From the NCBI GenBank assembly GCA_003491925.1, contig DNAU01000074.1, forward strand, positions 1 to 15,284: a DNA stretch of 15,284 nt. The letters are read 5' to 3'. The notes under the pieces are model-generated. The model did no database searches. It saw only the letters and a list, made by a program, of their open reading frames with translations, and had not been told where the DNA came from. The position numbers and the translations under genes are program-made. Below are positions 5,731 to 11,513 of this stretch, piece after piece. Source of the DNA: Chloroflexota bacterium. GTDB taxonomy: Bacteria; Chloroflexota; Dormibacteria; Aeolococcales; Aeolococcaceae. Within the stretch, counting starts at the first letter, position 1. Each line of letters starts with the position of its first letter.

Positions 5731-7039
5731 CGACGTCATCTCCGGGGGGCGTACCGTTCACCTCGGTCATCCTGGGCGGTCCGGTGACGCCGTCTACTTC
5801 GTCAGCGTCGTCAGGATCTCCCAGGTCGTCGGGGAGCTCGTCCTCCGACGCCGCGGCGGCAGCGTCGGCGACGGCGGTCGCGGCCCGCTGCTCAGCCTCC
5901 TTCTGGACGGCCAGGTCGGATCGAGCCGCCGCCTCCGCGCGGATCAGCTTGTCGACCGCCTTCTCGTCAGCGGTCATGCGCTTGTACAAGATCTCGGCCA
6001 TGGAGGTGTCCACCTCGCGGTCGCCCGCCCTGACCGCCGCCTGCGTCCGGATGTACTCGACGGCCCCGCGGGACAGCTGCACGCTCACCGCCGAGAGGAG
6101 GGTCTCGGGCCGCGATCGCTCCGCGAGCTTGGCGGCGTGCTTCCACACGCGCAGCGGCCAGACCTCCCGTAGGGTGAGGTAGAGGCCAGCCATCTCCGGG
6201 GCGTTGTCGTGCACGCAGCCCGCGCGCCAGACGATGGTCTCGAACCGCTGGCCTCCGGGTCGCTGATCTTCCTCTAGGGTCGTAGAGCGGCGGTACCAGG
6301 CCGTGACCAGGTAGATCCGGGCGAAGTTGCCGCGGGGAGTGTAGCCCGAGCAGAGCGGCTCGCAGAACATGGGCCACGTGCCGATCCCGACGGCGTCGAG
6401 CGCCCGCCCGACCGCGGCCACCTCGTTCTCGTTCTCGCCGAGCTTGACCCCGGGCAGGTCGTTGATCTGCGACTCCCGCGTGACGTCGTCGCGGTCCGGC
6501 AGGACCGGCGACTCGGGAGCCGCTGGCTCGGGAGCCGCCGGCCTGGCGTCCTCCGGAGCGGCACCGGACCTCGCCGACTTCGGGGAGGGCTTCTCGTCCA
6601 CCACCGGCGGGATCTTGACCAGCGCGAACTCGTACGAGATCGAGATGCTGGGGGAAGGCGAGGTCGAGCCGTCGCCCGTCTTCTTGATGCGGGGGAGGAG
6701 AACCTTTATCCGGGTCGGGCGCTCGACCTTGGCCGGCAGGGCAGGAGCGTCGCCCGGCAGCCCGCGCCAGGACCAGGCCGCGTTCACGCAGCAGGCCTCG
6801 CACAAGCCCGCGCGCGCGCCCGGCCGGCTCGAGGTGAGGACGGTGCGCTCCGTGCGGCCGCAGAACACGCACGACAGGTCGTCGCGGAACTGAGGCGACC
6901 AGGCGTACGACTCCTTCTCCGTGAAGGCAGTCGACTGCTCCAACTTGATCAGTGCTCTGCCCCTCTCGACCGTCTCACTGAGGAGGTCGGCAGCTGCGCG
7001 ATCAGCCTCTATTCGGTCGGCGGTCTTCTCGGACGCCAT
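5723..7039 (-). CDS. Large protein with ClpX-type zinc finger, function unknown
   Basis: A 438-residue modular protein. After a helical N-terminus, residues 57-84 hold SCVFCGRTE...GLCEACC, with Cys57, Cys60, Cys80 and Cys83. The spacing and flanks resemble the N-terminal zinc-binding domain of the ClpX unfoldase, yet no AAA+ module follows. A Pro/Ala/Ser linker (about 145-190) has an internal 15-base tandem repeat (6512-6541). Next comes a compact domain at about 200-335 with FARIYLVTAWYRRS and a paired tryptophan stretch, and then a charged helix. The C-terminus is highly acidic (residues 400-438). In ClpX this finger binds substrates and adaptors, so this protein could be an adaptor or decoy for host proteolysis; that is inference. 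The ATG at 7039 shares one base with the preceding stop and has GAGGGTG upstream; GTG codons at 7042 and 7045 are alternatives. Confidence 0.85.
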   Translation of the reverse strand: MASEKTADRIEADRAAADLLSETVERGRALIKLEQSTAFTEKESYAWSPQFRDDLSCVFCGRTERTVLTSSRPGARAGLCEACCVNAAWSWRGLPGDAPALPAKVERPTRIKVLLPRIKKTGDGSTSPSPSISISYEFALVKIPPVVDEKPSPKSARSGAAPEDARPAAPEPAAPESPVLPDRDDVTRESQINDLPGVKLGENENEVAAVGRALDAVGIGTWPMFCEPLCSGYTPRGNFARIYLVTAWYRRSTTLEEDQRPGGQRFETIVWRAGCVHDNAPEMAGLYLTLREVWPLRVWKHAAKLAERSRPETLLSAVSVQLSRGAVEYIRTQAAVRAGDREVDTSMAEILYKRMTADEKAVDKLIRAEAAARSDLAVQKEAEQRAATAVADAAAAASEDELPDDLGDPDDADEVDGVTGPPRMTEVNGTPPGDDVDE

Positions 7040-7422
7040 CACCACCCTCGGCTGTCGTCATCCCTGCGGCGTCCCCTACCCCGGTCAGACCGTCGACCGC
7101 CCCGGTCACCCTCGCCTTCCCAGCTGCGCGCGACGCTGCGCGGTCCCCCGCGGCCGCCTCCCCGGCGGTCCGGCCGCTCGATGGCCTCCCTGGCGGCCAG
7201 GGAGCGCCCCATGATCGACAGCCCGTCGAGCTGATGCATGGCACGCTCGGCGTCGGCGTCCGAGACGAAGTGCGCGAAGGCGAAGCCCCGCGACTGGTGC
7301 GTCTCCTTGTCGAGCACGACCTCGGCCCGCTCGCACGCCACGCCGTTGTCTTGCATGATCTGCTCGAGGTCGGTCGACGACACGGACCACGGCAAGTTCC
7401 CCAGGTACAGCTTCTTTCCCAT
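7039..7422 (-). CDS. RRM-domain RNA-binding protein with RGG-like tail
   Basis: A 127-residue protein containing one complete RNA recognition motif (residues about 4-80). RNP2 is LYLGNL (5-10) and RNP1 is RGFAFAHF (45-52), with the aromatic residues Tyr6, Phe47 and Phe49 that stack on RNA bases. Residues 85-127 form a glycine/arginine-rich tail (GGGRGGPR, RGGRRSDRGRGRRR), like the glycine-rich RNA-binding proteins of cyanobacteria and some proteobacteria. It probably binds single-stranded RNA and could act on phage or host mRNA. The ATG at 7422 has GAGGA 6 bases upstream. It is coupled by a one-base overlap to the zinc-finger gene downstream. The family is certain; RRM proteins are rare in phages, so the target is an open question. 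Confidence 0.95.
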   Translation of the reverse strand: MGKKLYLGNLPWSVSSTDLEQIMQDNGVACERAEVVLDKETHQSRGFAFAHFVSDADAERAMHQLDGLSIMGRSLAAREAIERPDRRGGGRGGPRSVARSWEGEGDRGGRRSDRGRGRRRDDDSRGW

Positions 7423-7449
7423 GCAGTTCCTCGTTCGGTGTTGATGGTA

Positions 7450-7890
7450 CTAGCGCGAACGTATATCGCGTTTTTCCGCGGCCAGTCGAGCTCTCCTGCC
7501 CGCCTTCCCGGTGTACGTCGCCATGGTCTTCCGGGGGTCGGGCGGGGCGTAGACGTTGTCCTCTTTGTTGAGGCAGAGGTCCCACGCGAAGCTGGTCAAC
7601 CCGGTCCCCCTGATGGACTGCGCCTCCTCGAGCTTGACCCACCAGTATGACCACGACCGACTGATACCGAAGATCTTGGCCGTGATGTGGTGCCAGATCC
7701 GACTCCACAGAGACGCGTCGGGCCGGTCGTCTCGCGCGTACCTGCAACAGAACATCGCGCGCTCCACCGCCAGGTCCAGCATCCACTGGACGAGCCCGAC
7801 GTGGGGGGACTCGATCCGCGACACCCGGCCCCTGTTCGACGTGGCGACGATCGACTCCGTCATCTCGAACGCTTTATCGTGGTGTGACAC
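7450..7890 (-). CDS. Hypothetical aromatic-rich protein
   Basis: A 146-residue protein of unknown family. It has a helical N-terminal third (VGLVQWMLDLAVERAMFCCRY), an unusually tryptophan-rich middle (WSRIWHHITAKIFGISRSWS and WWVKLEEA) and a basic C-terminus (KAGRRARLAAEKRDIRSR). No signal peptide, membrane span or metal motif is evident. The GTG start at 7890 has GGAGG 7 bases upstream; an in-frame ATG at 7863 is a weaker alternative. Twenty-seven bases separate its stop from the RRM gene. The basic tail suggests nucleic-acid contact, but nothing more can be said. Confidence 0.75.
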   Translation of the reverse strand: MSHHDKAFEMTESIVATSNRGRVSRIESPHVGLVQWMLDLAVERAMFCCRYARDDRPDASLWSRIWHHITAKIFGISRSWSYWWVKLEEAQSIRGTGLTSFAWDLCLNKEDNVYAPPDPRKTMATYTGKAGRRARLAAEKRDIRSR

Positions 7891-7906
7891 CTACTCGCCT
7901 CCGCTA

Positions 7907-8125
7907 TTAGTCCTTCCTAAACCTGAGCAGGAACCTGTGCTCGACGTACCGGGAAGCCTCGATCAGGCAGAAGCCCCCGACGCCCGCGACTACCTTGGCA
8001 CACGTGCTCCCTCCCGACGGGAGCTGGCCAAACGCCGTCAGCATCAGGATCACCCCGAACACCGTCACGACCAGGGCCACCAGGTGGACCCAGAGCACTA
8101 TGGCGAGGTCTACGAGGGACATCAC
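7907..8125 (-). CDS. Small membrane protein
   Basis: A 72-residue protein dominated by hydrophobic segments. A long one spans residues 4-32 (LVDLAIVLWVHLVALVVTVF and following), and a weaker one lies at about 41-58 (CAKVVAGVGGFCLIEASR). The C-terminus is basic (HRFLLRFRKD). Two spans with both ends on the same side would give a holin-like topology, but small phage membrane proteins have many roles. The start is GTG at 8125, giving a 4-base overlap with the preceding stop and GAGGA 6 bases upstream; ATG at 8122 is almost equally good. Confidence 0.75.
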   Translation of the reverse strand: MMSLVDLAIVLWVHLVALVVTVFGVILMLTAFGQLPSGGSTCAKVVAGVGGFCLIEASRYVEHRFLLRFRKD

Positions 8126-8481
8126 TCGAGGTCCTCGTCTTCGTCGTCCGCCTCGCTCGGCGCCGGGCGGCTCCCGTCGCGGTCGGGGCGGAACAGTCCG
8201 CGCGGGGACCTCACCGGCTCCACGCGCGAACGAGGGGGCTCCGGACCGCGCAGGATCTCGGTGCTCGGGTCCGACGGCGGCCTGCCCGCGGGCCGGGGCG
8301 CCGACACCCCCCGAAGGTGGGTCTTGTAGCGCTTCGTGACCTCCTCCGGCGCCGCCTGATCGGACCTGCGCCCGGCCAGGAGCGACCGGGCCGGGATCCT
8401 GGACGCGTCCGGGACGCGGAACGGCCCCGCCTGGGTCTTGCGCGGCCGGGCGGGCGGGGAGGGTGGGGCAGGCTTGGTCAT
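8122..8481 (-). CDS. Proline-rich, probably disordered protein
   Basis: A 119-residue protein made mostly of Pro, Arg, Ser and Ala, with a basic N-terminal half (PAPPSPPARPRKTQ) and a strongly acidic tail (SEADDEDEDLE). No globular domain is apparent, so it is probably intrinsically disordered and may serve as a linker or binding peptide. Neither candidate start (ATG at 8481, GTG at 8490) has a strong ribosome binding site. I prefer the ATG, which directly follows the preceding stop. The gene is supported by its place in a gapless run and by overlaps at its end, more than by any motif. Confidence 0.6.
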   Translation of the reverse strand: MTKPAPPSPPARPRKTQAGPFRVPDASRIPARSLLAGRRSDQAAPEEVTKRYKTHLRGVSAPRPAGRPPSDPSTEILRGPEPPRSRVEPVRSPRGLFRPDRDGSRPAPSEADDEDEDLE

Positions 8482-8482
8482 C

Positions 8483-8977
8483 TCAGTCACCGACCGAGAC
8501 GGGCGCCAGGTGGCTCTTGCGCACGGCGAACGGCGTCTTCTTGTTGCGCTGCACGACTATCTCCCCCGTGGGGAGGGTGCTGTGCACGACGAGCTCGTCG
8601 AGCATGCGCGAGTCGGACTCCAGCACGGACGCGTAGATCGCCTCGTACTTGGACCGGTACTCTTCGGTGATCCGCACGACCTCGCCGACGGCGGGTGCCC
8701 AGACGTTGTAGTGGCGGGTCGGGCAGAACCCCTTCTTCTCGAGGGCGACCACGCGGCCGACGAGGTCCCGGGCGTCCGCCTCGATCTTCTCCGTGAGGGC
8801 CAGGGCGGCCGCGACGTCGGGGTCGTCGGACTTCCAGGCCAGGAGGCGCTCGCGGCCCAGCTCCGCGTGCCGACCGATCTTCTCCACGTTGCGCCGCAGG
8901 CGTATCACCGGCGTGGTCTTGGTGTACTTGCGCCTGCGGGCGGGGGCGTCCTGCGACTTGCGCGCGTGGTTCTTCAT
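8483..8977 (-). CDS. Hypothetical protein: basic N-tail, helix, barrel-like C-terminus
   Basis: A 164-residue protein with three visible parts. There is a Lys/Arg-rich tail (residues 1-30), a long helical segment at about 35-82 (DVAAALALTEKIEADARDLV and following), and a strand-rich C-terminus (about 92-160). The C-terminus has the pattern VGEVVRIT ... GEIVVQRN ... HLAPV, typical of a small SH3- or KOW-like barrel. Such combinations often bind nucleic acid or partner proteins. The ATG at 8977 has GGAGTGA 5-6 bases upstream and begins 5 bases after the stop of the PhaR-type gene, so the two are very likely cotranscribed. No family is recognised. Confidence 0.75.
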   Translation of the reverse strand: MKNHARKSQDAPARRRKYTKTTPVIRLRRNVEKIGRHAELGRERLLAWKSDDPDVAAALALTEKIEADARDLVGRVVALEKKGFCPTRHYNVWAPAVGEVVRITEEYRSKYEAIYASVLESDSRMLDELVVHSTLPTGEIVVQRNKKTPFAVRKSHLAPVSVGD

Positions 8978-8982
8978 GGCGG

Positions 8983-9267
8983 TCACTCCGCGGCCGGGGC
9001 GGGCACGCTGACCCGGGCTATCATGGCCTCGATGTCGGTCGGCGTCGGCTGCCTGGGCGCCTTCGGGTCGCGGACCTTGATCCTCTCGTAGAAGGCGCGC
9101 GCCAGGGTCTCGACGGTCAGGTCCTTGGTGGTCTCGTCCGCCGTGACCACCACGTGCTGACCCGCGGCCACCAGGTCGGAGAGCTCCAGCATCGAGATGT
9201 AGGAGGCACCCTCGATGTGGTAGAGCTTCTTGTTCCCGTACTTCTTGATGTGGGCTGTTTCTCGCAT
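8983..9267 (-). CDS. PHA-synthesis-regulator (PhaR-type) N-terminal domain protein
   Basis: A 94-residue protein whose first 65 residues match the DNA-binding N-terminal domain of polyhydroxyalkanoate accumulation regulators. The signature is IKKYGNKKLYHIEGASYISM (residues 7-26), followed by LELSDLVAAGQHVVVTADET (27-46) and a helix (LTVETLARAFYE). In PhaR this domain represses phasin and PHA genes by binding promoter DNA and PHA granules. The C-terminal region of full-length PhaR (usually about 150-200 residues in total) is absent; a short proline-rich tail replaces it. The ATG at 9267 has only a weak CAGGT upstream, and a direct repeat of TCACACC (minus strand) sits immediately before it, suggesting autoregulation. 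Family assignment is strong; the role in a phage, perhaps transcription control or interference with host carbon storage, is inference. Confidence 0.9.
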   Translation of the reverse strand: MRETAHIKKYGNKKLYHIEGASYISMLELSDLVAAGQHVVVTADETTKDLTVETLARAFYERIKVRDPKAPRQPTPTDIEAMIARVSVPAPAAE

Positions 9268-9286
9268 GGTGTGACCTGTGGTGTGA
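9268..9286 (-). promoter_or_regulatory. Direct repeat, possible operator of the PhaR-type gene
   Basis: Two copies of TCACACC (minus strand; GGTGTGA at 9268-9274 and 9280-9286 on the plus strand) lie 12 bases apart, about one helical turn, directly before the start codon. This is a plausible site for repression by the encoded DNA-binding protein. It is not the TGC-rich site described for some PhaR proteins. Confidence 0.35.
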
Positions 9287-9296
9287 GCTAACCGAG

Positions 9297-9614
9297 TTAT
9301 TCCGCGTCAAATTTTTTATACCGGGGACGGTGTTCCGGAGGATCTTCGCCGTAGTCGAATTCTTCAACGACGCAGTCGTCGCCCAGGAACTGCTCCAGAG
9401 TCATGGTGCACATACCGCGTACCCACTCCACGGACTGGCAGGTGCCGACCACCTTCAACCGATCTCCCCGCATGTTGCGGGCCCTGAGCCACGGCACGAG
9501 CTCCTTCGCGAACCACGCGCCGAAGTCGGCGGGCGCCTCCACGAAGTAGAGGGCGTGGTCCGAGTAGTCGCGACCGTTGTCGATGATGTAGGTTATCAGC
9601 TTCTCTTCGGCCAT
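9297..9614 (-). CDS. Hypothetical small acidic protein
   Basis: A 105-residue soluble protein of unknown family. Predicted alternating strands and helices run LITYIIDNGR, ALYFVEAP, DFGAWFAKELVPWLRAR, LKVVGTCQSVEWV, MTLEQFLGDDC and VVEEFDYGED, which looks like a compact alpha/beta domain. The C-terminus is acidic, then ends RYKKFDAE. The ATG at 9614 has AAGGA 6 bases upstream and follows the preceding stop by 3 bases. The stop lies in an AT-rich stretch shared with the region before 5062. No catalytic motif is visible. Confidence 0.75.
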   Translation of the reverse strand: MAEEKLITYIIDNGRDYSDHALYFVEAPADFGAWFAKELVPWLRARNMRGDRLKVVGTCQSVEWVRGMCTMTLEQFLGDDCVVEEFDYGEDPPEHRPRYKKFDAE

Positions 9615-9617
9615 GAT

Positions 9618-10115
9618 CTATCCTTGCGGCCCGCGCCGCCGCTCGATCTCTTCCTGGATGTCCGTGGCGAGCGTGCGCATGCCCTTGATGATCGCCCTGG
9701 TCTGGTCGGTGTGGCCGCGGAACTGGTTGACCCGGCCGGCCATCCCGTGCAGGATCTGCACGAACTGCAGCAGCTCGTTCATGATCTGCGCGTCGCCCGC
9801 CGGGATCGTGACCTCCGCCTTCACCCCGTGCCTCCCGGCCTGGTACACCTCCGGCACTGCTGGCATGTGGCTCACGGCGTGGGGGATCTCCGCGAGGGCC
9901 CTGAGCACGCTCGGATCTATGGACGTCGCCGTCACGGTGCTCACCGGCTCCGGCCGTGACGGCACCACCGCCGCCGAGCACGCGGGGCAGCGCGTGCTCC
10001 CCTCGGGCAGCATGCGGTTGCACTGCGTGCAGGCCAGGTCCTGCCGGAAGCAGCGGCGACAGCTGGAGCTGCCCTCCGGCACTAGCACCCTGCAGTTGGG
10101 GCAGTAGAGGCTCAC
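9618..10115 (-). CDS. Double zinc-ribbon protein
   Basis: A 165-residue protein beginning with two tandem zinc ribbons. CPNC (residues 5-8) and CRRC (19-22) form the first, CTQC (29-32) and CPAC (43-46) the second, as in DZANK-type domains that mediate protein or nucleic-acid contacts. A short linker follows, then a mostly helical region (about 68-160, LRALAEIPHAVSHMPAVPEV, IMNELLQFVQILHGMAG and a charged EEIERRR end). The GTG at 10115 makes a 4-base GTGA overlap with the preceding stop, with GGAGG about 10 bases upstream. The ribbons are unmistakable; the protein's partner is unknown. It is the second of three cysteine-ligand zinc proteins in the window. Confidence 0.85.
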   Translation of the reverse strand: MSLYCPNCRVLVPEGSSSCRRCFRQDLACTQCNRMLPEGSTRCPACSAAVVPSRPEPVSTVTATSIDPSVLRALAEIPHAVSHMPAVPEVYQAGRHGVKAEVTIPAGDAQIMNELLQFVQILHGMAGRVNQFRGHTDQTRAIIKGMRTLATDIQEEIERRRGPQG

Positions 10116-10402
10116 GACGGCTTGACCTCCGAGCGCGACCGTCCCCGCCGGCGGCGGTCGTCGATCTTCCGCCTGGCCATCTCGCACGCGGTCTCGAACA
10201 CGGACGTGATCTCCTCCCCCAGCTCCGGATCCCTGTCTCCCACGAGGTGGCTCACGGCGAGGGCTACCACCTCACCGTCTGGGTAAGCGATCGAGAACAC
10301 GAGGAAGCTCGGCTCCAGCTTCTGCCGCTTCATGCGCCCGGCGGTCCTCGAGAGGGCCTCGAGGCAGACCGTCCTGGTGAGCTTCTTCGTGGTGGGATCC
10401 AT
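10112..10402 (-). CDS. Hypothetical small alpha/beta protein with basic tail
   Basis: A 96-residue protein. A basic helix (residues 5-28) leads into two strands around a turn (SFLVFSIAYPDGEVVALAVS, 32-51), then a helix (ELGEEITSVFETACEMARRK) and a very basic end (DDRRRRGRSRSEVK). The strand-YPDG-strand-helix layout recurs in the gene at 13684-13986, hinting that the two share a fold. The ATG at 10402 has AGGAG just upstream, partly formed by the preceding stop codon. No known family is recognised. Confidence 0.75.
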   Translation of the reverse strand: MDPTTKKLTRTVCLEALSRTAGRMKRQKLEPSFLVFSIAYPDGEVVALAVSHLVGDRDPELGEEITSVFETACEMARRKIDDRRRRGRSRSEVKPS

Positions 10403-10408
10403 GGTCTC

Positions 10409-11155
10409 CTACCAGGTGACCGTCCCCGCTACCGTGCCGTAGAAAGCTCGCTGAGAGTCGGTCCGGTTCCGCACCGTGATGGCCAGGATGTCGGCGGGCT
10501 CCATGTCGACCGGACACTCAAAATTCCCCTCGCACCGCTCGGAGTAGCTGTCCGTGACGAACGGCCCCTCGATCTTCTGGCGTAACTCGCGGCGGTAGTT
10601 CAGGACCGCGGCCGCCACCACCTCGAACGCCCCCGACGCTCCCGTACCGAGTACCGCCCGGGGGATGGCGAGGCGCCGCGGCAAGAACCTGAGCTGGGGC
10701 TGCGCCCCGTACACCACCACCTCGGCCCCGGGCGCCACCACCGTGAGACCGAGTCCCACGATCATCCTCATCTTGGTCCCGTCCCCGGGCCTGGGATCGA
10801 CGTGAGATCCGACCACCTCGCCGACGAAGCTGCCCTCGAACACGCGCTCGTCGGCGCACAGGTTCGTGAGCGACACCTTGAGGTACGTGTTGTTGTGAGC
10901 CACGCCGAGCAGCCCGAGCCTCTCGCGCCGAGACGAGGCCGCGAAGAAGCTGGCCGGGAAGCAGGACGGCGAGATGAGCTGAGAGTCCTTACCGACCCGC
11001 AGGTCGGTGATCATGAAGGCGTCCGCGACGGCGTCGGGCACCTCCAAACCCAGCAACTTGAAGGAGGGCCCCGTCCGCAGGACGTCGAAGTTGCTCGATC
11101 CGAATCCGGACACCGGTGCGGTGAGGAGCTTGAGCCTGACCAGGTTGTCGTCCAT
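10409..11155 (-). CDS. Protein with duplicated beta-rich domain, possible virion component
   Basis: A 248-residue protein built of two similar halves. Residues about 32-115 and 155-248 each contain a basic strand leading into Pro (LLGLEVPDAV versus LPRRLAIPRAV), a strand of the FMITDLRVG or FEVVAAAVL type, and a closing motif. The closing motifs are LKVSLTNLCADERVFEGSFV (92-111) and LAITVRNRTDSQRAFYGTVA (224-243). The regular strand pattern with Asn-initiated turns fits a beta-sandwich. I recall similar tandem domains in unannotated proteins of large phages, but cannot name the family. A structural or decoration role is an inference. The ATG at 11155 uses GAAAGAAG as ribosome binding site. 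That 8-mer is the duplicated target of the adjacent insertion. Confidence 0.8.
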   Translation of the reverse strand: MDDNLVRLKLLTAPVSGFGSSNFDVLRTGPSFKLLGLEVPDAVADAFMITDLRVGKDSQLISPSCFPASFFAASSRRERLGLLGVAHNNTYLKVSLTNLCADERVFEGSFVGEVVGSHVDPRPGDGTKMRMIVGLGLTVVAPGAEVVVYGAQPQLRFLPRRLAIPRAVLGTGASGAFEVVAAAVLNYRRELRQKIEGPFVTDSYSERCEGNFECPVDMEPADILAITVRNRTDSQRAFYGTVAGTVTW

Positions 11156-11163
11156 GTCTGTCG

Positions 11164-11171
11164 CTTCTTTC
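11164..11171. repeat. Target-site duplication, left copy
   Basis: CTTCTTTC, identical to 11493-11500, directly abuts the left inverted repeat. On the minus strand it reads GAAAGAAG and is the ribosome binding site of the gene starting at 11155. Confidence 0.7.
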
Positions 11172-11189
11172 CATGCCTATTCGGTTGAC
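11172..11189 (+). repeat. Terminal inverted repeat, left end of insertion
   Basis: CATGCCTATTCGGTTGAC matches the reverse complement of 11475-11492 in 17 of 18 positions; the only mismatch is at 11181. Confidence 0.75.
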
Positions 11190-11195
11190 GCCCAT

Positions 11196-11447
11196 TCAAC
11201 CAAGAAGTTCCCTTAGAGCTTCTGCAATTTCGCCAGCTTGTTCTTTGCTTTTGCAAACAAGGTGGTCCCCATGCAGACCGTTAGCCCCAGTCTTGATCGT
11301 CACATACCAGTGACCAGCTAGAGACCATCCATGGTCAACAGATTCCAGACAAGTGGTCGGACCTGTCGGCCCAGACAGAGCAGAACTTGCATTGCTTTCT
11401 GCCACAAATTCGGCTTCGGTTTCAGGTCCTTTGTATCCTGGTTTCAT
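11196..11447 (-). CDS. Passenger gene of the insertion, hypothetical protein
   Basis: An 83-residue protein of no known family. The N-terminal half is polar (PETEAEFVAESNASSALSGP), with Cys33. The centre reads HGWSLAGHWYVTIKTGANGL (about 39-58), which looks like two strands, and the end is a clear amphipathic helix (SKEQAGEIAEALRELLG). The ATG at 11447 has AGAGG 6-7 bases upstream, so it is a properly equipped gene. Its base composition and codon choice (many A/T-ending codons) differ sharply from every neighbour, indicating a separate origin. It lies wholly inside the inverted repeats. TTGACA in the right repeat, reading inward, could be a -35 box, but no good -10 follows. It could be a cargo gene, a toxin- or inhibitor-like peptide, or a remnant; function unknown. 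Confidence 0.75.
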   Translation of the reverse strand: MKPGYKGPETEAEFVAESNASSALSGPTGPTTCLESVDHGWSLAGHWYVTIKTGANGLHGDHLVCKSKEQAGEIAEALRELLG

Positions 11448-11474
11448 AGTTTTCCTCTCAACTCACTCGTGGTT

Positions 11475-11492
11475 GTCAACCGGATAGGCATG
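11475..11492 (-). repeat. Terminal inverted repeat, right end of insertion
   Basis: GTCAACCGGATAGGCATG on the plus strand is the inverted partner of 11172-11189. Just inside it, GGTTGTCAACC (11471-11481) is itself a palindrome. Confidence 0.75.
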
Positions 11493-11500
11493 CTTCTTTC
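11493..11500. repeat. Target-site duplication, right copy
   Basis: CTTCTTTC abuts the right inverted repeat and equals 11164-11171. One base further, at 11502-11509, comes CGGTTGAC, the inner 8 bases of the inverted repeat, outside the element. Confidence 0.7.
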
Positions 11501-11513
11501 TCGGTTGACCAGG

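Larger units (their letters stand above)
11172..11492 (-). mobile_element. 321-bp single-gene insertion with inverted repeats and target duplication
   Basis: The segment is bounded by 18-bp inverted repeats (17/18 identical) and flanked by an exact 8-bp direct repeat CTTCTTTC. Its GC content is 160 of 320 by hand count (50%), against roughly two thirds in flanking genes. One gene fills it, from 11447 to 11196, leaving 6 bases between its stop and the left repeat and 27 between its start and the right repeat. There is no transposase. Removing the segment and one repeat copy leaves a 32-base intergenic spacer with an intact ribosome binding site, typical of this genome. The best reading is a non-autonomous (MITE-like) element mobilised in trans. 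Duplications of 8 bp occur in IS66 and ISL3 families among others, but I do not recognise these ends. Confidence 0.7.

Noticed and set aside
6512..6541. 15-base tandem repeat in the zinc-finger gene
   Set aside because: Two copies only, encoding a Pro-Ala linker; ordinary low-complexity sequence.
7407..7422. GCTTCTTTCCCATGC resembling the left junction of the insertion
   Set aside because: It is simply the start of the RRM gene (ATG plus Gly-Lys-Lys codons), lacks the rest of the inverted repeat and has no paired end.
7454..7475. Plus-strand hairpin CGCGA/TCGCG followed by TTTTT, like an intrinsic terminator
   Set aside because: No plus-strand gene exists to terminate, the stem is only 5 bp, and the T-run lies inside a minus-strand coding region.
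11172..11492. Integron gene cassette with attC site
   Set aside because: The repeats carry GTTGAC rather than the GTTRRRY core, the ends form terminal repeats rather than one attC at the gene's 3' side, and a target duplication is present.
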